Part shown: piece by piece, positions 48,501 to 60,700 of the stretch
Numbering within the stretch: position 1 is the first letter of the stretch
Layout of the letters: each line of letters starts with the position of its first letter
Origin: Colius striatus
Taxonomy: Eukaryota > Chordata > Aves > Coliiformes > Coliidae
NCBI RefSeq assembly: GCF_028858725.1
Contig: NC_084776.1
Coordinates: forward strand, 3,906,001 to 3,970,000
Reading direction: 5' to 3'
DNA: 64,000 bases
Made by a program: the position numbers and the translations under genes
Notes under the pieces: generated by a model
What the model was told of the DNA's origin: nothing
The model's database searches: none
What the model saw: the letters and a program-made list of their open reading frames with translations, nothing else

Positions 48501-51500
48501 ATCCAGTTAGAGAGCAAAAGAAAACAAACAGCTGAAATGAGGTGTGAACTCCTGGCTTCCTTTCCTGCCATAAGGGACCAGCTGAAAACATTGTATTTGC
48601 AGAGGGGAAAATGTGAAAGTCTTATTCAGCATTTTGCCCTTAGTTAGCAAAACAGGGTTGCCTCTGGTTTCAGGCAAAGCTCTGTTCAGATGACAGCATA
48701 GATGTTTTTATAGGAAATGTCAGATGTAAGCAAGTAGCAGGAGACACAGCCAGTAGAAACTGGGATTGTGAGTTCCCAGATGAGCACAGTTTTAATGTCT
48801 AAGGGTCTGATTTGTTGGACAGTAGATTAAATGTAATGATTCCCACAGGTTTCAAAAGGAGAGAGTATTTTTCTTGAGAGAGTGTAGTAAGATGACTGTT
48901 AGGAAACATGCAGCTGCATTTCTGGCACAGGTGCTTCTAAATTTCTTTTAGTCAGTCTGATTCCCAGTCTAACAATGGAAGACAGTCTCAAGCCACTGAA
49001 ATGCTTTTTCCCCAAGTTTGAGGAATGCTATTTTGTCTTAAATTCCTGCAGCTGAATTTACTTCTTGGAGTTTGGTCAATACCAGCTACATTTTCCTCCC
49101 CAGGGCCATGCTGAGGGCTTATGGAGAATATAACAGTCCAATTGGCCTGTGAGGTTTTTATGGAACACCCTTCACTTGGGAGTGACCTCTGACAATAGCC
49201 TCAGATTTTGGCACCATTAAGCCTCATTCCTGTCCTAGCTCATCCTGAAAGCTGGACTTTGCACCTCAGTCTGAAACTTGCCCGGTCCTGAACTCAACTG
49301 TATCGGCTCCCTCTGAAGAATGTTGGCTCACACCTACTTTCTCCTTCCCTCCGTGTGAGTGAGAGCCCTCGTCCCCCGTGGGAAAGGCTGGTGTGGTTTT
49401 GCTGGGTTTTGTATGTCCTGCTGAATTATTTTATGGGGAAAGGGGGAAAAATCTCCTTCCTTCCTAGTTTTGTTACCAATAGCAAAAGTTTGTTCTCCAC
49501 CTGCCATATGTCCTCTTCCTTTTCCTTTACCTGGCTCTGGAGACTGATGTTGGCAACTGGCCAAACCATCGGTCTTTTGTTGGTGGTGTATTTCAAACAG
49601 AGTGGATGAAGCAGAACAAATACTATTGGTAGTTAACAAGTTCACTTAGTCATTAGTTGCTCTGACTATTGTGCCATTCTCTGCTCCCTCCTTGCCAAAC
49701 AGCTAGATGGATGCTTGTTCTTATTGCCTAGTACATTGTTAAGCAGATGAATGTTTCCCTCCTGTTTCCTTTTGCAAAATACCAGGCTTGTGTGTGTAAT
49801 ACAAGTATGAAAGTACACTTATTGTGTTTGGGGAAAAAATACAGTTTTCATTGACCCCAGGAGGGGAAAAAAAAAGGTTTTTTCATATAAACAGTGAAGC
49901 TTATGAGAACTGTATGTCTCATTTATAGGCTTCTGTGAACCTATTTAGTATTGTTCTACATGGTGTTTTAGCAAGCCTGGAAAATGCCACTGGAAGTAGG
50001 GGAATGTCTACAAAGGAAAGAAGGGAATAAGAGCTGAGCACTCAGTTTCAGGTTAATTAGATCACTACTTAAGGAGTCCTGGGGGACACAACTTGAGAAA
50101 CACTTTTTGAAGTGTGATTTCAATTCGCTTTGTCAAGCCTATAGATGGAGTCAGTGTTAGGGCTCACATGGAATGACTTAAGTCTGACTTAGAAGTGGAC
50201 TAATAAACTGAGAAAGAAATATCCTGAAGAACAAAAAACTACTGAACATTGAATTCCTAGAAGTTGCAGAGTATTCTTTTAACCAAAAAACACCAAAACT
50301 GGTGCTTAAATCTGCAACTTCTGCATTGCCAGATTATTTAAGATTAAAAGCACATTCATTAAAAAAAGATTATAGTACCAAAGTAAGAAGAGTACAAGAG
50401 GAGAAACAGGAACAAGACAGTATCTCTGTAATGCTATTGCCTTCCTTGTTCTGTCCATCTCTCTCACCCTCTTCCTGTTTGAATATCAAAAAACTGGCCA
50501 TGGAAATGAAGTTTTGGATGTTTGCACTCCACCTAAATCAAAGTTGATGGCTACTGATTTACTTGTGTTTAGGCATTCTTCAGGCTTTTTACTTTCTTTA
50601 GGATTTTGTCCATAATCAGTACAAACCCCCTCCTTTTTCTTAAAGGAAGTAGAGTAATTCAAGTGGTCTGAACTTTCCATCAGTTCCTGACTGTATCTCA
50701 GTCATTGACACCAGTGGAACTTGAGGGCAAAGGGCTGAAGTAGAATGTTTTGCAGCTTTTCCTCCTCTGATCACATTTGCTTAATTTCTGCTTTCAGTAT
50801 CTTGGATGCAGAATTAGTCATCCCTGATTTCAGGTTGGTTGTCATATTGTCAAGCTATTTACACCATTGCAAAAAATTAAACAATACAGAAAAGGGCAGA
50901 AGATCTCTAGGGGATGCCTGGATTCAAAGGTCTCAAGCTACTAGCAGACTTAAATCTCGCTCCAGAGTACTCTGTTTCAGATTGTGCCAGCGCTGCTTCG
51001 GATTGCTGCTGAGAAATGAAGCCCCAACTGGTTCTTTTCTTGTGAGATTTTATGATGGTGCATGTTTTGCACAGTCCTGGTTACACAGAATAAAATCCTG
51101 TGCAGTTCTGTGGTTTCCATACGTGATGGTACTATGAGGGGTCTGTCTGTCAGTATGTACTGTTCTAGCACAACAGGAGCTGTGGTTGCTGAGATTTACT
51201 GTGCACCCCACATGTTTGCCACAACAAACATGAGCAACCTAGAAATAGAAGTAAAGGAGAGAAATGAGTAAGGTACTCTGACAGGGTTCTCTGTGTCAGG
51301 ATGAAGGGAAATATTTGATCAAGGAGGTCAAATAACAAAGGTAATTTGTGTTTGTAACTGGTTAATCGTGACTTAAAAATACCCATATTGACAGGAACTA
51401 CAGGATAAATGTCATTGGAACTTCTTGTTTTTTTAATACACCTTAAGAAATTAAACAAAGCAAGTGCATTTGGTGGTGGCCTCAGGAAAAGTCCAGTCAC

Positions 51501-51768
51501 TTCCTGAACAGTAATCTGGCTGTGAGTTGCAGATAGATTCTCATTGTTTGCCATTTCCAGTTTCCAGTAATGGGAACGATTACTTGATGTAGCCAGTTTC
51601 TGTTGAAGACCTGGGAAAAATTACAAGTTTTAATGGCAAAATTTTATCTATTTTCATAAAACAACAGGAAAAAAACCCCCATAGCCTGTTTTTGGTACCT
51701 GGAGGCATCACTTCTGATGATGAATATTGTTTGTTTTTGGAATTAAGTGTCTGTTCTTCAGGAACGAG
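42547..51768. other. Divergent intergenic region between MILR1 and PECAM1
   Basis: A 9.2-kb region flanked by two start codons pointing away from each other. I found no exon series, no repeat that I can name and no CpG island. It holds a GC-rich block at about 43770-44070, a perfect 10-bp inverted repeat at 44834-44857, and scattered GATA and Ets-like words that are too short to support a call. The 5' UTR and promoter of both receptor genes must lie at its ends. Upstream untranslated exons are possible. Confidence 0.5.
44834..44857. repeat. Perfect 10-bp inverted repeat with 4-nt loop
   Basis: ACTCAGTACT, then ATAG, then AGTACTGAGT. As RNA or single-stranded DNA it would form a short, perfect hairpin. 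No flanking feature explains it. Confidence 0.6.
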
Positions 51769-54700
51769 ATGTATCTTGCTCTTCTGGTGATTTTCTTGCA
51801 GTGTAAGTTTGATAACTAAATACCTGGGTGGGTATGTGTGTTTTGGGCTTTGTTGGGGCTTTTATCTGTTTCACATTACTATCTCCCAGTTTACCAGCTT
51901 TGAAAATAACATTTCTTTTTGTTTTTTTCCAGGTTCAGAACTTTACACTGAGGACAGAGGTAGGTAATGATGGGTTTTTTTCACATACAAATTTAAAGTA
52001 AGTAATTCCTCAGTTGTTGGTGTGCATCTATAATAGAGTTTCTCTGAATTTGCTGTATTATAGCTCAGTTTGAAATCTGGCCATGTTATAAAACAAAAGG
52101 GATTACTTGATGGTGTTTCTTGATTCTTGTTTAAATGAGATGCGTTTCTCATGTTTTGGTGAAATCTTTCCTGGAGTAATTTGCTTTACTGAGGCATACA
52201 AAAGAGTAGATGGGAGAGGAAATTTAATTACTAGCATTTAAAAAACCTTTCTCAAGCCATAAACAAGGAGGTAGGATAATATTATAGAATGTAACTGAAG
52301 AGAACTCTGTCTTGCTCTTTCTCTTGCAAAAGAAAGGTCGTGTCTGAGCAGAGCACAGAACTGAAAGGAATGCATTTACTTTTCACATTCTCATCTTGCT
52401 GACTTCCAGCACATACAATCTGCATACTTCCTTTTTTCCATCACCAGGGAGAAACGTTTGCAGTTTCATGTAGTCTAAACAAGAATTCAATTTATGCATT
52501 GATTTTATGCCCAAAAGTCTTTAGCCAGGACAATTTATAAACAGCTGGTAAGTGTACATGGCAAAGGGCTTCTTCAGATGCAGGAAAGTTTTCCTGTTCT
52601 AGTAGCAGATTTCTAATACAAACCCTGGCCAAAATGGGCATAACCAAAAGCTGTAAATTCTCAAGGAAGTGAAAGTGAATGAACTCGTAAATCTTCCACT
52701 GCACTTGTTCATCCAACTGTGTGAACAAAAAGTATGAATTATACCAGGATTCTAACAAGTCTGATATGTGAAGCTGCTCATTGTTTAGCATTGCTGTGGT
52801 TATAAACACAGAAGCACTGCATAAATTAATGCTACAAGAAACTTCCAGAAGGAAAGTGCTTATCAATTAATACTTCTTAGAAAATAAGAATATTGTATTC
52901 AGTATATTCTTTTCAGGGACTAACATCTAAATTCTGAATTCATTGAAAGCATCACTTCTGCATATGATTCTGTATTTAAATTCATTAGGATATAACTGCT
53001 AAGGCCTCTTGAGAGTATGATTGCTGGACTGCCAACAATGTAAAGTTAAGCATGTACATGTTTGCTTGCAGAACTCAAACCCAGATACCTTCTGTTAATC
53101 TCTAGTTATCCTAAATGAGAGATTTAAGGTTATCCCAGTTTTGAAAGTTATGTGTTTAAAATGGAATTCAGTCCTGATTTTACTTTCAGATGAAAAATAG
53201 TGGGATAACTCCAGGGTTTCTGTTAATTGGGGGTGAATTGGCTTGGGGTTTGGTACAACTCTGAACAGGGTTTTACTGTAGTTCAGTTTATTCAGACAAG
53301 TAGAAATAGAAAACTTTGTGCACCTCTCAGATCTCCTGCCAATTAGAGTTGAAGACAACAAACCATGAGAAATTAGTAATGCCAAGAAGCAGCTGCAAGC
53401 CTATTCCAGTGTCCTCTGTGTCTTCTGGGGAATGTGGTAGATTTGGACATAAGTGTGGTCAAGTGAATGATTCCCTCAGTCTCCCAAGGCAAAGACTGAG
53501 CAGATGGACAGTTAGTGCTGTGACAATCTGTAGCAGATCTGTGCAGTGGAAGGTAAAGCTGCTACCACTGCCAACATCTGTGAGATCTGAGCACAAAAAT
53601 TGTAACAGGGTACAGTGGATGGTTTTTTGTTATTAAAATGTAGCAGCTTGAAATAACAGTATTTTATTATGTTGATTGTTTGAGAATAAAGATAACTGCT
53701 TCAAATTCTTTTTTTTTCCCTGAAGTTTTTACTTTCAACACAGTTGAAATCAAGGTTCAGCCATCTGTCAAAGTACAGAATGGAGCTCCTGTGTCAATTA
53801 TCTGCCATGCTGATATTAGCAAAAGTACTGATTTCCAGATGAAGCATAACTTTACAATTTTTAAGGATGGCAAGCTTGTGTTCATGACCGTGTCAGACAG
53901 AGGAGATGCACAATATGACATACCTATGGCTAGATCTTCAGATACAGGAGACTACGAATGTACCGTGGAAGCAGGTGGAAAGACAAAGTCTAGTAGCTCC
54001 GTACATGTTTGGGTAACAGGTGAGTGTTGCTTCAAACGTGCCAGTGTTGTGAGGTACAAAAAAAGAACCACCTTCCAGGCAAGGTAATAATAGTCAGTGC
54101 TAAATAGGATATCTTGCAAAGTGGCTTTTTATCCACAGATGTCACAGTATCCTCAAGGTAAAGAAATAGTGGTCCCAAGGCTACGTAGCAGATCAGTGAT
54201 AATCAGGAATACAACCTGTGCTTGTGCCACCATTCCCTTTGTCTTGAGCTTCTGCTACCAAGGATAGAAGGAAGTATTATTTGTGAAAGGTGTGCATAGG
54301 GATTTTAAACATGATGGAGGGTGTGTAGATTACTTTAAAAGCTAGAAATAACATACAGAGGTTCTCACCTTGTGACAGCCATTGCCAAAATTGTATCAGC
54401 TGTGGACTACTTGTGTAGATGATGTCACATCAGTTTTGTTCCTTCATCTCTTATGAGAACAGGGGCCACGTCCATCTGTATTCCTTCTAGTCATCTGTTC
54501 TTTGCTGCAAATGGCATTTCTCCCCTTGGAAATAATTAGTGCAGCATTAATTGGTTACAGGGTTGTGCAGGGCCTCGAATCTTTCTTCAGAGGCCTGCAC
54601 CTCTGGGTACAGAAGTTGGGATGGCATTTAGTTTCTTCGCTTGCTCAGTGCTGTGTGGCAATAGCAAACTGAGGAGGAAGAGGTCTTACCTTCAAAAGAG

Positions 54701-57700
54701 TGACTTTCATCCTTCACACACTGCATTGAGATTGTATTGCCCTCCTGAAGGACATGTTGTTCTTCTGAAGGTGCCTTGGCACGCACCCACACCTCAAAAG
54801 AACTGTCTTCAAAAGCTCAGTCCTTGTCAATTATTTGCATAAATCACTACTGTAGTCACCAGACATACTGTGTATTTCAGGATATACAACATTCCACTTC
54901 TTTTCTTGTTTTCTCTTCTGAGGAATGACCAAGCCAATCCTGACTGCTGAGAAAAAAGAAGTTTTAGAGGGTGAAGTTGTGAAATTACGCTGTGAGCTGC
55001 CAGAAGAAGTACCTCCTTTGCATTTCATTTTTCGGAAGATAAAGATGAATTCCACACCGAAGGAGAAACCTGTGTTCGAAGCATACAGGAATTATTCTGT
55101 AGTGGAATTTTCTGTTGAAGAGGGAGATAATATTTTGCAATTTGATTGCTTTGCTAAGAGAAATGTAAAACTCGAATTTGACAGCTCAGAATACAGCAAC
55201 AAAACACTTGTTACTGTCAGGGGTAAGTCGCTTAGAGTTTCTTTGTAGATTTCTTTGCTTGCTATGATTAAAGGGTTGGGTCATGAGTTTCTATGTATTC
55301 TCTTTCAGAACCTTTTATAAAGCCTACTCTGAAAGCCAAGCCCTTGAGTAATATTACAGAAGGAGACAGGATACAGTTGGAATGCTCAACTGTGGTAGCC
55401 CGAATGCGTGACATTGAAATCATACTCCAGAAAAACAAAACCATACTGAGCAGTGTGCGGGATGAGAAACTCTTGAAGTACTCTACAGTAGCTACTCTAG
55501 AGGACAGTGGTGAATACCTGTGTAAAGTGGAGCAAGGGAGAGCATCTAAAAGCACGAAACTGAATATTGTTGTGTCAGGTAACACCTCTGTTCATCTTTG
55601 GTTTTACTCAGTGGATTGATAGTTAAATCTATTTGGTAGAACTCAAGACCCAAGTGTAACCTCCAGATACAAGTGTCATTTTTCCCTAAGTGAAAAGCTG
55701 TTTTGATTCAGATTTTGGTTTCTGATTTTTGCCTGCCAGTAGTTTCAAATGAGAAGTGTTTCCAAGTGATTGCTACTCTGCTGCCTTCCCTGAAAATATC
55801 GATATGCTAAAATGACAGGACTGGGATTTTTTTCCATGACTGTAAACTTTCAGTGTATCCTCCATCCTGTATACTTTGACATAGGTAACCATGTTCTTTT
55901 AGTATTCATTTTACTGAAGCCATTCCCTTTTTATCTTGCAGAGTTATTCCCCAAGCCAATATTGGCTGCTTCTATGAACAATCTGGATGAAAACAAAGAA
56001 TTAACCTTGAGCTGCAGCGTTAACGGTTTCCGGAGAGCCAACTTCTCCATCCTAAGGAAAAATCCACATGGAGACACCTTGCTGAGAAATTCTAGAAACT
56101 TCACAATGAGAGCTAGTGTCAGTGATACTGGATCCTATACCTGTAAAGCTGAAGTAAAAGGAATAGTCAAGGAGAGCAAACCTGTAAGGATAAATGTTTA
56201 TGGTGAGTTGCTACAGAGGCTTAGAGCCCACTGGTGGGGGGCCTGTAAACAGATGTGCTTGTTTATAGAATCAACCCCTAGTCCATAACTAGCAGGGTGT
56301 CCATTAGTTCTTGCAATATTAATTTCTGAAAGATGTGCTTGTCTTCTTTAGCTGTAGAGGATTTGGCCTTTCATGATCTAACAAAGTCAGACTTTTCCAG
56401 GGCTGGCTGTAGCAGAAGGGAGCTAGCGTGTCTTCCTTCTGTTCCCTTGGTTCTGCTAGGTGTCAAATAAACTCTGACTAACATTTGCAGGACCTGGGGA
56501 TGTTCTGCAAACCTTTTACTCATCAGTTTGATCTGAAACTCTGTCAGTGTCTGTCTTGAATCCCTCCCCCTGACCCTTCAGGCAGAAAGCCATGAGAGCC
56601 AGAGGTCATCTGGATAGCTGTCCTCCAGAAAAGCCAAGTTTTTTGCTATCAATACAACCCCCTCACCAGCACACTAATTACAAACACACCAGTTTCCTTC
56701 CCTCTCATGGAACAAGCACAATCAGTTCTCAAGTTGTAAAGGGGGATTAACTGGGTTGTGACTCACTCTGCTGCAGAGATAGAGGTCCTCTGATCCTGCA
56801 GAGGTGCTACAGGATCCTTCTCAGGCAATACATGCAAAGGTACTTGCATATATTTTTGCTCTACAGACTTATTCCTTGGGTCAGAGCGAGTTCTGGAGTT
56901 TGGATGATCCACAGCTGTGTCACTGATCCTTTTTTTTGTTTGCCTTTACCTGCTCCTTGTGTGCTGTTTTGTTGTAAGTCACATATATTCTGTTATCCAT
57001 GGTTTTGTTTTGTTCAAGTCACTCCTGCTTCCATCCTACCAATGAAGAGCATCCCGATGCAGCCTGTGTGTGTAAATTAGCTAATTATTGGCTATTATAT
57101 GTTTTCCATAAAATATTATTTTCTTTTTCAGCTTTATGCAATGCAACTTGCAACATTTTTTCTCTTTTACTCCCCTTGTAGCTCCAGTCTCCAAGCCAAC
57201 TCTTTCTGTTGTCAGTGGTTTACCAGAGGTGGTGCTGGGGAAGCCTCTACAGTTGATCTGCCGCTCAGCCATGGGAACGCCACCAATAACATTCACATTC
57301 TACAAAGGAAATGAAGTTAAGAAAATAGTGACTAATGACACATATGCTACGTTCCTGGATGAAAATATTAAACACAATGACAAAAGAGGGTACAGATGTG
57401 ATGCTAGAAATAATCACTCTAGTAGTATGAAAACTAGCAACGTCCTAAACGTCACAGTCATAGGTGAGTCTGCTCTTGTCTTCATATTTTGATTTTAAAA
57501 ACCATGGCAAATGATGGACTAAGTGAAACGGATGGGAAATGTCTACAAATTCTTGCTTACTTGAATGAAAAATAGTTGGGAGATCTATATCACAGACCAT
57601 CACTGAAGTAAAAATCCTGATTAGTAATCTGAATCAAGTTAACTATAATTAGAACTAGAAGTAGAGCAGCACCCAAGTTTCCCCCAGGATATGCTTTGCT

Positions 57701-60700
57701 AACACTAGAGAGAAGCTGGATGCTAAAATTCTGATGAGGTTTATCCAGAGATTTAAAGTCAAGGTAATTTTAAATAGCAAGGAACAAACACATATAAAGC
57801 ATAATGTTAGTCCTTTAACAAGCAGGTTTGGAAATTCTGACTAGAAAGTCACATTGTGGAGCCTGATGAGCTAGTCTTCTGCAGCCCACCACTCCTGAGC
57901 TGGAGGCTGTGAATTCTCTGTATTCTGTCCTTTCTCTCTGTACCAGATCTAAAATAAGACTTGTTTTATAGAGCAATCCTCTCTATCATGGGATCAGTCA
58001 TAGTATCTAAATCTGCTTCCTGTTTCCTAATACAAATACAGCTTCATGACCAGCATCATTTCATATCAGATTTGGTTTCCTCCTTCTGCTTCTGTGCCAG
58101 TGTTGCCTTAATGACTCCTGCTTTACATCTGCCTTGTGTTAGCTGTGACTCTGCCCCAAACACATTTGTAATATTTCCGTGGAAATTCTGTGTAGTGCTC
58201 TTAGCAAAGCAGATGCTTCGTATCCCAAATGTTTTGTGAGGCTGTTAACATCCCACATACCTTGCACCACAGAACATATGTACTACTTTTCCCCATATAC
58301 TTAAAAGTGCTCTTCTGCTCCTGCTAGCTTTGTATATGTTAATATAATTAATGTATAAACCAGTGTATTTTGGCTATGCATATTCTTACAGCTTCTTCAA
58401 ATGCAAACTAACTTCTCTCATTGTCTTTGCTATGTTCTGTAAGCTGTAGTTCTGTAGATTTGGGATTAGGTTATACATGTGAAGAACCTGATCCATTGTC
58501 TGCTGATATTCACTGCTGGATATTAGATGTGACAAGAAAGATACAACACAGCATAAAGTAGCATGACTGTGCATAACTGTGAAGGCATAGCTGCAGAAAT
58601 GGAACTGTAATTATTTACAGTATCAAACTGCTGCCTGGATTATTTCTGAAAATTAAATAATTTGAAGGTTGGAGCCTGAGAGGCATCCAAAGGAGTTTGA
58701 GAAAAGAGTCTGACTGACTTCTGTGGAATGGATATAGCTTTCTTCTGTGTCTGTTTTGTTTCTTTATAGTGCCCTCTCTATTTCTGAGTGAATAAAAATA
58801 CGAGGATGCTGCCTGGCAGAGACTGTTCAGACAGATTGACACTGTGCATTCAGTCTCTGTTTAGCTAAGCATTAAAGCAAGCATTTCTACAATACCATAG
58901 TTTATCATCAAGGCTATTTCCAATAGTGCTAATATTTGTTTTCCTTGTGCTTTCCTCTGTAGTACCAATCAGGAATGCTAGCTTGGGCAGTATTCCGAAT
59001 GGACAAGTGGAAGATGGCAGTGAGGTTGCTTTTCTCTGCTCTGTGAATGAAGGATCTTGGCCAATCCGCTTCAGGCTTTACAGAAAAGCCAATCAGGAAG
59101 ATCTTATCTCTGAAAAAAATGAAAGTGCAGACAGGGTTGTGTGGCACAAGGATGGGATGAGCAGGCAGGACACGGGGAGTTATTACTGTGTGGCTTCTAA
59201 TCGAGCTAACGTGGATGTGAAAAGCCGCCCAATAACCATCAACGGTGAGCTAACTGTTATCATAAGCTGCACACTATGGCATTAGGACAGGTGAGGTCAT
59301 GTTATTTGGGATGTTACTAAATGTCACTCCCTTACTTGTTTTCATTCCACCATTGTCAGAAGTTGGACAGACAGATCCATTTATAAACAGAGATTGCCTG
59401 ACTTACGTAGAAAAGTTTAAGGGATGCTCAAAAGCCAAAGGAGCCAGGTGCAAGCTAAAAGCATCTTGTTGTACTGAATTTTCAGTCACAAAGGAGAGGC
59501 TTGTTAATGAACTTTGCATGCCATTCTCCTAAAGTTCTTCCCTGGTGTGGAAGAAGTCCAATTTGTAGTAAAACGAAAGATCAGGAAGTGCATAAGTTGG
59601 TAACGGTGACCTGTCACTGTACATACCCTCTTACACTGTCTGTCTTATTTCCAGTCATCTTAGCGACTTGGCAGAAAGGAGTCATTGCTGCATTTGTGCT
59701 AATACCCATGGCAGGAGCTGTAGCTCTGGCTTTGTGGTGGTTTTTGTTTAAGAAGAAAAAAGGTAAGGAATGGTTCCTGAATGAACGAATTAGTTTGTTG
59801 ACTAATGCAGTACAGTTACATTTGCATTTGTTTTGGGAGCAAATGCCTGGGGGGGGGATGAGGCTTTAGGAGGTGACTAAATACAGTTTAGAAAAACCTA
59901 AAAATGTACTTAAAGATGCCAGATGACTCAAATTAAACTGCAAATGTGCTGAAGCTTCCAGGTACCTGAGACAGAATAGGGATATCTAGCTAGCAATGCT
60001 GGGAAAGCACTAGTGAAGCAAAGGTTCTTTGAGATAGTCCAGAATTGCACTGATCTGATGGAGTCCTAGATTTGGAATTCAGTCCCATGCAATATGGAGT
60101 GAGACAGTGCCTGAGGAGCTTTTTGATCCCTTACATAGCTATGGCCATTTGATTTGGGGTCCCAGCTCAGGTGTAAATGAGATACTACTGATGAAACAAA
60201 TCTAAGGTTATTAGGTTGTGGGCCTGGTTTTTTTTGCTCCTCCCACTATAATACAATTTCACTTGGGATTTGCCTTTTATCATTAAGATATTCTTTCAGA
60301 TCTTGTTCTTTCAGAAAATAAGTAAATCTGGTGTGCAGTACATTGTAAAATAGTTGAGAAAATTTGGTCTGTATGTCCCAGACTGCTTAAACTGAGCAGG
60401 CTAAAGTCTGGGGTATATGATCTTAGATTCTCTATTTAAGGGACTTGGGTGATCAACAGGATATAAAACACTAGTTGATTTTGTGATAGCCAAGAGAAAT
60501 GATCCTGACATGGGCAGAAAATCACTGTATTTTCCTTTTGAATTTTACTTAATCTTTTTTTCACTTGTTCAGTCTATTAATAGATGCTTTTCTTTTTCTC
60601 TGTCAAGCTAAAGGACCATCCATGGAGATGTCTGGGTAAGACAGCTTGCTTTCTGGTAGCGGTGAAATATTTCTGTTTAAAGAGCTGGAGGCTTTCCACC

